Shown here: piece by piece, positions 13,101 through 25,100 of the stretch
Numbering within the stretch: position 1 is the stretch's first letter
Layout of the letters: every line of letters starts with the position of its first letter
Assembly (NCBI GenBank): GCA_000969725.1
Contig: JXSR01S017393.1
Length of the DNA stretch: 34,040 nucleotides
Direction: 5' to 3' (one strand)
DNA from: Ophiothrix spiculata
Lineage: Eukaryota > Echinodermata > Ophiuroidea > Amphilepidida > Ophiotrichidae
Made by a program: the position numbers and the translations under genes
The notes under the pieces: model-generated
Seen by the model: the letters and a program-made list of their open reading frames with translations, nothing else
Told to the model about the DNA's origin: nothing
The model's database searches: none

Positions 13101-16100
13101 GTCTGGTCTTGACTGTTCAATGTTACTCCTTGATGTGAAGCAATACCTCTTTGAATTACAATTTCAACCACTTTCTTTGATGAGCAACCTTCGTGTAAGT
13201 CCAGGGCCAGAAAAAAAAAATTATATCACGCCCAAGGCTTGCCATTGTGGTATTGCATCGACAGGATTGCAACGGTTTCTTCAAATTCCAACATTAAATT
13301 TTTATATATTCATTTTAGACCTTGGACAAGGGAAAGGAGCAGATTAGAGTTAATAACTTGAAAAAGGGCAATGGATTAATATCTTCACTTGCATTCCCCT
13401 CTAAATCAGATTCTAAATCCTTTTATACCTAACCTTTAAAAAATTATATCTCAGTTTTGTCTTCTTGTCATGATATTTTATCTTAGGAACATATGGTCCG
13501 GTGTTGATGCTAGCAACTGCTTCAGAGTGCACTCAATGTGATCCAGGGTATTATTGCAGTGAAACTGGCAGATGGAATGTAACAGGACCTTGTGCTCCTG
13601 GCTATTATTGTGAGATTGGTGTAGACACACCAGCTCCTGATAATAACAACACTGGCTTTGGAGGTAGGTTTATGACACACTCAAGCAAACAATTCTCAAT
13701 GTAATGACAGTTAGCAGGGGTAGATTTAAAGCATGATCAGACTTATTAGCGGTCAGCCTTGGGAAAGTAAATCCCCTTATTACTTTTCATTGAAAAGATT
13801 CATCAGGAATACCATTCAAACATACGGAGATTTCTTCAGAAAATTCCATTTGTGAGTTTTCAACTGAAAGTTTCTCAACTCCTACATGTCAGGTATATTT
13901 GGATGGGATGGCGACAATTGTTTTTCCTTTGTCTAATATAGCACATTTCAAGTTAAGTTTTTTCATGGTTTGAATTATTAAAGGCACCAATTCAAAATTA
14001 TTTTTGATTTTCAATCTTTTATCTCTTTCAATTTGATTTATAACCACAAGTTGTTCTATTTTTACTCCAACAGGTCCATGTCCAGAAGGCACCTACTGCC
14101 CAGGAGCAACACCACAGCCCATTGGCTGTGCCGCTGGTACCTACAATGATTTGACCACTCAGGAAGCCTGTGAGAGTTGCCCTGAAAGTTACTACTGCCC
14201 TGCGAACTCAACTACGTACCTAGATACCCCTTGTCTGAAAGGTAGGAACTTCTAGTTACACTCTGCTAGATATTTATCCATATTTTTTCATTAAATGGGT
14301 CATTTTTAGTTCAATTTGCTCACAATTTGAGATATTATATGAAACACATAATGGATTAATGCAATACATTTGTCTACAAATGGCCAAATTTACAACATAA
14401 ATTATGTAGAGCTGAGATTATTTTCCTTTGGTCATGCTTTTTAATGTGGGCACCCATAAAAGGTGGATTTGTAACATGGAGAATGATTTATTTATCATTT
14501 TTTGTCATATCTTTTCAACAATCAAATGAAATGTCATAATTTTGGTATGATTTTAAAGACAATTTATTTGACTTTCAAGAAATTAAGAATAGAACCCAAA
14601 TGAAGTGATTAATTAAACTTAATGACCCGTTAAAGCTACTTAGCCAGGGGTGGAGGCGGGTGTGGATGAGGCGGGTGCGGATGAGGCATCATAAAAATTG
14701 TGCATAAATTGTTCTGTCATATCTTCTTAAAAATCCATTGAAATGTCATAAATCTTATAAGATTTTAAAGGCTAGTTATTGTTTATCAAAAACAAGTTGG
14801 AATTAACCCGAATAAAGTTGATAAGTAACGTTAATAAAAAGTTTAAGTCAATAAGCTAATTTAGCCAGAGATGAAAATAGGCATAAATGTGGTTGGTGTG
14901 GATGACATAATGTACATTGTGCATCAAATTTTATCACAACTTTTCAATAATTGTATGGAATGTCATAATTTTGGTATGATTTTGAAAATAATGTATTAGT
15001 CTATAAAATCAATTAAAAATAATAGCCAAATAAAGGTATTTATCAACTCTAAACAACGATTACCAGGAATGAGTTAGGTATGGATGAAGTGAGTGAGATG
15101 TAAGGCAAATGGGCCCCACCTCAAAAAATATGACCCTTTATTAAACACTTATTGTAAAATGCAACAATGAAATATGCAATAATTTTTTTTTATTCAAACT
15201 CTTTTTATTTTTGTCAGGTTACTATTGTCCAGAGAGCACCGAGTATGCTGAGCAGTACCCATGTCCAGCGGGTACTTATAATAACAGAACACTTGCTGAT
15301 GACTACTATGACTGCCTGCCATGTAAAGGTAAGATTGATGATGATGACATGTTGGTAATCAACGCATAGGATTCATTCAATACCACAAGGAATCGAGATG
15401 GCTGATAAAAATATATTTAAACAAATTGCAGCACATTGGAAAAATGACTAGGAGAAAATGATACCATACATAGAACTGTAATAAATCCAGAGCAGAAGTA
15501 TTGGGACAAAGATGTAAGAAGCAATACCCACAGCAAAGTTTTATGCTTTTTTGTTAGAAATGAATTCTAACTGTAATATGTTTTGATGTTTTGTTCTCAG
15601 TGTTGGAACATTTTGTTTACACCAGCTATTTTAAGCTGTAAAATGGTATTGTAAGATACATCGCAAAAGTATAACCTTGTTAGAAAAGAACATTCTTAAA
15701 TGTATATAATGTTTTCCCTATTTCAGCTGGTCAGTACTGTGAGGGTGATGCCAACCCTGTCCCTACTGGTGACTGTGCTCCTGGATGGTACTGTACACGA
15801 GGAGCGTATCAAGACAAACCTATCGCATACGTCAATGCGTCGGAGGAATACTCAGTAGCAGAATGCCCTGTCTACTCATTGAATGACACTGGTGCAATAT
15901 GCCCACCTGGTGAGTACATAAGTATATACCTTACTGCCGTATAGGAACCTCAGTAGTTGTTTTGGATATGAGGAGCATATCAAGACTAACATATCACATT
16001 TGTCAATAAAATTCTGTAACAGAGTGCCCTGTCTACTTATTGAACGAGACTGGTGCAATATGCCTTCCTGGTGAGTAACTACCGCTATGATTGATGATAT

Positions 16101-19100
16101 AAACTACAGAGATTCCATCAAGGTGCAGTAAAATGGTGCCACAAAGGTATCTTTTTTGGTATTTTGGAAAGATGTACAACCAAAATTCTACACCTATTTG
16201 GTGTCTCCAAGGACTTGGAATATCCCAAATATGAGCCCCATGGCTGACAATGCAGGTGTTATAAATGACCTGGGATCTTCTTCCTTTGTCATTGTGAAAA
16301 CCCCACAAAGTGTAGAATACATCATAATGAGAAGTTGTTTTCTATCCAAATCTGCGTGCTTGTACTTGCAATTTGCCCACCCTAGAAGAATTGAAATTCA
16401 TGGAAGAAAGCTTAGGAATGCCAGTGATTTCACCCAACTGCCTGCTTGTACGCTGATGTTTTCTAGGAGTCCTATTCCTTATTACATTGATTGTTGAATA
16501 ACTTCTTATCACCAGTTAGCCCCTCCCTTTCTTGGGTTTAATCGCCAGCTCATCAACTGTGTTCCTTTGTACTTTGCTTTTGGTCTGGTTAGATGTTTCT
16601 TGCAGAAAGAAAGAAAGAAAGAATTCTTTGGGCTAATCGCCAAAGATAACCCAAAAAAGCCTCTAATGAAGCTTATTTCTGTTGGGGTCTAAGATCTTTC
16701 TTTAATTAAATCAGTTTTGGGTGCAGGAGTAAGACCGGAGTACCCAGAGAAGAACCTGCGGAAACGAGCATGGAATGAAAACCAAATGCACATACAGCGC
16801 CGGGACCCGGGACTCAGTGGTGCAAAGCGAGGGAAATACCGCTGCGCTAACCCGCTTGCTTGTTTCTTCAGTGCTGCCATGTTATATGATCTTAATAAAA
16901 TCTGAATCTGAAATCTGAATCTGAAGTTGTGACTCTGAAGTTCATTTTCTATGAGCATGAATTACCAACAAAGCATTTCTTCATTCTACAGGTACATACT
17001 GTCCTACTGGTTCCCACAAACCCCTATCATGTCCAGCAGGTGAATACTGTCAGGATGAAGAAAATGCCACTCCTGATGGGCCATGTCTGGCTGGATTCTT
17101 CTGTAATGGTAGTGCCTCTCAGCCTGATCCTGAACCATGTAGTAGGGGTCATTATTGTCCTGAAGGAACAACAGTGGAAGAGCCTTGTCCACCAGGAACA
17201 TTCTCAGGTAAGTTTACAACCCCATTTTCTGAACTCTATAACACAACTGATCCACTGAGAAAAATGGGATTTAAAAATGTTTTAGATATCAGACCATATT
17301 TTGTTAAATGTATGTTGTTTGTATGTAGCTTGCATTTCAAAAATAAGTGAAATATATGTGTATGGCATACTTTTTTTTTTCAAAATAATGCCATTTGCTC
17401 AATATCCAGAATGGTACAAATGTTTTTAAAAGGAATCTTTAATTAGCAAGTTTCATACTCAAAAATCAATTTAAAGATTTTTTGTTACCATTTGAGTGTT
17501 TTTCTGTTGAAATACCAACATTCAATTTCAATTCAATTTTTATTTCCATGTTTCTTTTAACACAATAGTACAATTTTCTCAAGGTTCATTATGATTTTAT
17601 ACAAAATTTTACAAGATGCATTTGAAAATACTTTCAAGTACTGGAAAATACAATAATGATAGATTCTGCAATATGATCAATTAAGTTATAAAAAGAGGAT
17701 TATGACGTGATTACAGATTAGAATCAATGGATAGAATATAGGTCTAGAAATAGGAAACATGGCGGAGAGACCAATAAACTCAGGGGAGTTTTTAGCAGGC
17801 CCCACTTTGAAATATGATGACAAGGATATAATTTTGACATGTTACCCAAATGCTCGGGGTCGCTTTGTTTTGGTGCAATCGGCGATCATCCGTTNNNNNN
17901 NNNNNNNNNNNNNNNNNNNNNNNNNNNNNNNNNNNNNNNNNNNNNNNNNNNNNNNNNNNNNNNNNNNNNNNNNNNNNNNNNNNNNNNNNNNNNNNNNNNN
18001 NNNNNNNNNNNNNNNNNNNNNNNNNNNNNNNNNNNNNNNNNNNNNNNNNNNNNNNNNNNNNNNNNNNNNNNNNNNNNNNNNNNNNNNNNNNNNNNNNNNN
18101 NNNNNNNNNNNNNNNNNNNNNNNNNNNNNNNNNNNNNNNNNNNNNNNNNNNNNNNNNNNNNNNNNNNNNNNNNNNNNNNNNNNNNNNNNNNNNNNNNNNN
18201 NNNNNNNNNNNNNNNNNNNNNNNNNNNNNNNNNNNNNNNNNNNNNNNNNNNNNNNNNNNNNNNNNNNNNNNNNNNNNNNNNNNNNNNNNNNNNNNNNNNN
18301 NNNNNNNNNNNNNNNNNNNNNNNNNNNNNNNNNNNNNNNNNNNNNNNNNNNNNNATCGAGAGAAAAAAAGGGGGGGGGGGAAATAGTGACCTAAAAACGT
18401 AATAAAAAAGAATTTCCGCGTGCACATAGCCTTTTTTGACTAAAGAAAACAAAACAAAACGCATAGCGCTTAGGGTTTCGGGCCTTAGGAACCTGAGACA
18501 GAGTTCCTTTTTTTTTTACCTTGAATGAGTTTAACTATGGGGTGAGTATTAGTGTAAAATCTTCACTGCTGTTGTTTAAAAAGTTAATTCAAATTTCTTT
18601 TTCTGCAACAGATCGTGAAGAAAACGTCAACATCACCGATTGTGAACCATGCACTGCTGGCTGGTATTGTGACGAATACGGCCTACCAACCCCACCAGGC
18701 GAATGCTATGCAGGCTTCTATTGTCCTGGAGGACAAGACACGCCACAGCCAACAGACCTAGCCTGTAGTCCTGGTCATTTCTGTCTACAGGGAAGTCATA
18801 ACCAGACTGGATGTCCTAGTGGTACCTTCCAACCACACTGGAAGCAGGATGATTGTGATGTGTGCCCACAAGGGTCGTACTGCAAGGCCTTTGGTATGTA
18901 TCTGACTTAACATTTTGTTTTAAAAGCAGTCAGGTTGGCATGATTGATAAGAAGAATATATACAATACAATAATTGTGCTCAAGTTTTTGTATTTGTGTT
19001 CTCTGGTCATCATGCAATGTTCTTTTGAAAATTGAGTATGCTATACTAGCTCTCTAGTTTAACTTTGGAAGCCTGTATGAAACTCAAGAACACAGCCTGA

Positions 19101-22100
19101 GCCTTCTGATTCGAGTTGCTGTCCACTAGACCACAAGAGCTCAGAAATGTTTTTTTTTTCTAAATAGAACCATCAAGAGCAATTTGCAAGTTTAGTTTAC
19201 CCTGTTGTCAAAACGTTTTTTTGTAATTATTTTATTACTATCTGACTATCTGTGTTCTCTGTGGAGCGCTCTAAAAATGTTGTTTATTATTACCGTATTA
19301 TAGGATGATGTTATATCAAATTGTTGAAAACCAATGGTCTATATGATTCATATTCAAAATAGAACAACTATTGACCAATTGAGTAATTTTTTTTAGCTTC
19401 AAGCAATGAAATGGTATCATTAGCGTATAACTTTTCAGAAATTGTTATACAGCTCTATTCACTTATCTGATCTGATTACACTGGTCAAAATTCCTCCAGG
19501 TGACAAAAATCTTTACAAGTAATTTACTTTTCAATCCCAATTGCTATATCATTTGTGGAAATATCTCTGAATTTTATCTTTGTCTCTTTCCCACAGGTGA
19601 TTATGAAATCTTGGATACTTGGAACATCACAGATTCTGGTAACATATCAGTCAGTCTCCGTGGCGTATCAGTTCCTACCATCTGTCCTGCTGGTTCCTAC
19701 TGCCCTGAAGGCACAAGGCACGAGACAGAGTTCCTATGTCCTGCTGGTACATTCAGCAATCGTACTGGCTTATACAATTACACTCAGTGTACACCTTGTG
19801 AGCCAGGGATGTACTGCTTAGGAGAAGGTAAGCTTGCCCTATTCATATTTAAAATATCACAAGGAAGGAGGCAGGAATCCTGTGATTTGTTGGTATTTAT
19901 AGTTAAATTCAGTTGAATTTATTCGGGTTTCAGATCATTCTCTATATGCGCTGCTATGATTTGTCTACTGTACTACCACTACCTCTGGTAATACTGTTAT
20001 ATGCACTCAAAAGATCAAAGCAGTGTTCTTTGCTTCCATAATCCACTACTGCTGCAGACATCTGATCGTTAAAATTCTAATACTGTAATATTAATGATAA
20101 TACTAATATTTTTGCGTTCAGTAATTTTCGCGCAAAAGCAAATTTTGAATCAAATAGTTATAAAGCAAATAAATGTAGCGTGAAATATACCACTTATGAA
20201 GAATATGCAACAATTGAATAAATAAGAAAAAAATATTTTCTGACACAATTCCTCTTTTCCCTACAGGTAACACTGCACCATCAGACTTATGTACAGCTGG
20301 GTTCTACTGCACAGGTGGCGCCTACGAATCAACCCCAGAGGATGGTACAACAGGTGACATCTGTCCTCCTGGTAGATACTGTGTTGAAGGCACTATTGTA
20401 GGGGCCGGATGCCCTAAGGGAACGTTTAGTAATCAGACTGGACTCACAGCAGATTTAGAATGCACAAACTGTACAGCAGGGTATTACTGTGGAAGGACTG
20501 GTCTTACCAAGGAGTCAGGCGAATGCTGGGCAGGTAGGTTAATATTTCAGAACAATCAGCAGACAATGTGTTCTTAAACTTGCTAAAGTAATGATTCAAA
20601 TTTGATTTTATATAACCATTATGTTTCAACTGCAATCATGACATTGTTGCAATTGCTTCATGTCTGCCTATTGCGCTGGAGCACATTTAGACCATAACTT
20701 TGTGCTGCCGGCCACAACCTGGCCACAGCCTTGAATTTTCCAAGATGGCTTGACTATTCACATTCAAAACATGTAATGAATATTTTACAAAAGTCTTGAG
20801 GTAAACAATCAAACCTATGGTGGCCATTTTGGAAAATTAAGGCTGTGGCCAGGTTGCGGCCGGCCCTGCAAAGTTGTGTCCTAATTGTGCTCCAACGCCT
20901 ATAATTTAGTATCGGTAATATATATAAAGCAATGCAAAATCAAGTTATCTTAGGATATTAACATGTTAACTATGTCATAGTTGAACTTTCAACTTGTGAT
21001 TTAAAATTTTGCATTAAAGGTTGTGGTTAAGTATTTGGCTTTTACTCCATTATGGAGACCATTCTATTAATCAGGATTTTATAGTATACAGGCTCCAAAA
21101 TCTTTTTAGAACATGAGATACAGTTCAGAAATTTGTGCACTTCGATAATAAAAATGCTTGTAAAATATATATCTCTTTATAGTGTCTTTGATGCTAGTGT
21201 TATCTTGCTACAGCATTAGGCTTTTCAAAATGCATTTTGCACCCCTGTGTTGGTAATTTCATTCACTCTTACATGTCACGTGTTATTAAATTTAAGCTTT
21301 CATATTTTTAATTCTATTCCAGGATTCTACTGCTCAGGCTCGTCAGAGGAAGCAGCTCCAGTAGGCAAGACATATGGCGACATCTGCTGGGCTGGTTACT
21401 ACTGCCCCAATGGAACGGCATCACCTGAACCATGCCCACCAGGGACATTCCTGGATGTAGAGGGCATGGGTGATGAGAGTGATTGTGTGCAATGTAGTCC
21501 AGGTAAGTAGACGTTGGGGATGAGAAAACCTATTGGGAAAATATATAAACTCTTTGGTACTGTTTTGTAGTAAAAGATTAAGATTTTGACACACCAGAGG
21601 CTTGAAACATCACTATTAGCAAAGAAAAAACAATATTTAAAGTCAATGAAAATAGTTAAAACCTATCTCACAGCAAATAAATTGTTCACTTAAGTGAGCT
21701 TTCGTCATGCGCCCGCGATGACTTATTCAAACTAACGGTCTTGTTAGAGATTATTTAAAGTTGGCATAACTTTCCAAAATTGGAAATAAAACAAAAAGTT
21801 TGCAATAACCACATCCATTTGTATTTTGTCATGTGAGTGCAAGAAATGTGTATCTACAATAGCTGCCATTTGTCATTAATTTTGGTTGCACATTGTGCAT
21901 TCACCAGTTTTGAGTCAGTGGCTCTTGAAATGGTTCTTCAGATTGACAAGTATCACCTGAAGAACCATTTCAAGAGCCATTGACATTTATCAGGGATATT
22001 TCAACAGATTTTTTATATTCTAGTGACCAGGAATTAAATAAATATAACTTAGGCAGCCATTGCATATACAACTTTCTAGCACATACGATTTGTTCAATAT

Positions 22101-25100
22101 TTATTTGCAGGCTATTATTGTGAGACTCCAGGAAAGACCAACGTGACAGCAGAATGTGATGAAGGATTCTTCTGCACACGAGGAGCTGACAACAGCGCCC
22201 CCAGTGATGGTGTCACAGGTAAGCTTTTTGCAGTATTTCTGTGACCTTAGAATATGTGCATTGGGAATGCTTTGACAAATTTTATAAGTAATTTAGGTGT
22301 CAATATTAAGGCTTAGAAAATCCTCCAAAATCACAAAATATAAACCAAATGTTTTCCTTGCATGCAAATTGTAGACCACAGAATTCTGTCATGACTCATG
22401 GTACTTAAAATTGTGCGCCAGTCGTACTTCAAATCACATCAACATACAGAATAATATTTGCACTCATTATATGCCATCGTGTTTGATTTTATTCCATATC
22501 TGTTATGGTATTATTAGTTATGTACCACAGGGTTCTTTTCTATAGGCTCATGTAATGATGCTATTAACGTGATACTTTATAAAACTTGAAGTATGCAACA
22601 TGCAATAAGGCTGTTATGATATCTGTAGCATATCCCTTGTATTCTACAACATTGTGAACCGGTGGTTTTGTGTTGCATAAGAGACTAGTAATGATTGATT
22701 AAAAACAAATCACTGTGTATTAATTTTTTCACATGAATTCTTCATTATTTTGGTATCATTTAGGATAATTTTGTTGCTAACACATGGACAATCATTAAAC
22801 ATAAGTTCATTTGAATATTCAGCAAGAATGGGTACGTTGTGATGATTCGAGAAATACGGACTAATTTACTACCTCGCATGATCATAATTTATTGGTTTAT
22901 GTGCGTTAATTGGCTCCTTGTTGCATACTTCAAAATTTACAGAGTATAGTGTGCCAGCGTTTCATTCTCAACTCTTTTCTATAATATTTGCAATAATTTA
23001 TTTCAGGCGATGAATGTTGGGCAGGCTACTACTGTGAACAAGGCTCAAATGCACCAACCCCATGTCCCAATGGCACCTATGTCAACCACACAGGCGCATC
23101 GGAGTGCTACATATGCCCAGCAGGCAGACATTGTATCCATGGCGACACAGCTGACCTTTGCCCTAGAGGTTATTACTGCCCAGAGGGTACTGGTTATGAC
23201 TATATTCCATGCCCATCTGGGTTCTTTGGTAATACAAGTGGATTGCAGAAAGAAGAAGATTGTACACCATGCTCAGGTAATGTTAGGATTCCGTTTGTGT
23301 ATTCTGCAATGTAATAAATGATTGCTTATCTATTTATTTCCTCATTGCATTGCCATAAGTTACAGTTATGGTACAAAACACTACAATTTTAAGTTATGAG
23401 CACAGTTTTTTGACATATTTATGTCTACCTGTTGATGTCGGTAATACAACTTTGATACGCTCATCCACTTAATTCAAAACTTCTTGCAGTTGTTACAGAA
23501 TACAAGGACAAGTTATATATGTATTCACCATTGCATGATTTCAATGGCATTATTCAAACTGAGCTTATATATTTATCTTCTAAGGAAGTCATCTATCCCA
23601 TTCTACAGATGATGGCGGTTGTAAAGTTGATAATTGCGGCTAACCTTATTCCGTTGTTGCTCAATCTGTGATAGAAAAAAAAAGAAGACATATTTTGGTC
23701 TTGTTGCATCGTTTAGTGGATTTCATAGACAGTTTAACCTTGTAATTAAATGTTTGGGTTATTTATCATATAATTTTAGGAATTTAAAATTTCTTAAATT
23801 TATTGATTTAAAGGTGATATATGCGTAAATATTTATTCGCAACTCGTATCTATTTGTAAGTCCTATTTCCCTGTTATGCCTACTTTCTTATCTGAATCCA
23901 CTTAAGGTTGAATATAACCACCATACTAAAGTAGATTTTATATTCACTTCCTAGTTTACCGGACTTTGTCTTTTTAAAGATAATTGTCTTGTTCCATATT
24001 CTTTCTGACAGCTCTTCAGTACATCTTAAATCTTAACAACGAGTGTTTCCCATTAGCATTCTCTTCACTAAATGAATTTTATTTGTTTGTACTGTAGGTG
24101 GTTATTACTGTGCCACCCCTGGATCACCGGATGAAGACGGCAGATGTGTTGCTGGCCATTACTGCGAATCAGGAGTAGATACTGCTACACCGACAGACGA
24201 TGATGGTCACAAGGGTGTAGGTGGCGTATGTCCACCAGGAAGTCACTGTCCTAAAGGAACGGTCACCCCGGTAGAGTGTGAAGCAGGCTCGTATACAAGT
24301 AGTCCGGGTGAGTTGGAGGACGTTGGTGATTTTGGTATAAATGATATAAGGGGCCGCCCCGAAACTCAACCAGTGGGTGTCTGCCGGTTTTGGGCGGTTG
24401 GCTATTGTTTATTCTGGTTGAATGCCCAGAACCAAGAGGCAACCACCGTATGAGTTTGAAGCGTTCCTTAAACCATTATGGATCAAATAGATCTGCCATA
24501 ATTGAGATGATTAGTAAGGTGTTTTGAGAATAATTCTTATTATCTTTAGAGATCTATGGGAAATGTGGCAAAAGTGACCTATTTAGTGTTGATTTAAAAA
24601 CTTCCCCCTGAAATTTTGTGTCATTTTTTTCACAAAATTTGCACAAAAGTTAACAAAATAAAAAGTGGGGATCACGAAAATGAGAAAATGTGACTTTTTT
24701 GGCTTCAAGAAACTATTCTGCGTATACTGTGCATGCGTGTTGCTGCACTTGGAAAATAAAAACAAGTGCGTTTCAGTACGTGTGGACCAGACACCTTAAG
24801 TGGATGCATAAATGAAATGATTATTAGATAAAGATTTCAAAATAATGTGTTTGTAAATCATGAGTCTAATTTATTACTTTCAGGTCAAAGTTCATGCGAC
24901 AGTTGCCCAGCAAGTTACTACTGCCCATCCAACACCAGTGACCCAACCATCTATCCATGTCCAGACGGGTACTACTGCTCATTGGGTACCGCCCATGCCT
25001 ATGAAAACCCATGCCCAGAAGGCACATACAATGGCTTAACCCTGCAGCAGAATAGTACATCATGTGAACTGTGCCCTCCAGGACAGTACTGTGAGGGCGA

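Noticed and set aside
15940..16070. Exon 18 relic as an alternative exon
   Set aside because: From the nearby AG sites the needed frame meets a stop, and the copy has lost 10 bases.
16156..16497. 113-residue ORF in intron 18
   Set aside because: No recognisable domain, no cysteine pattern, no splice signals of the host gene; probably chance.
16717..16905. 62-residue ORF with PEYPEKNLRKRAWNENQ
   Set aside because: Chance translation of the minus-strand SINE.
17759..18464. Long ORFs on both strands across the N run
   Set aside because: They are open only because N codons are not stops; the middle is an assembly gap.
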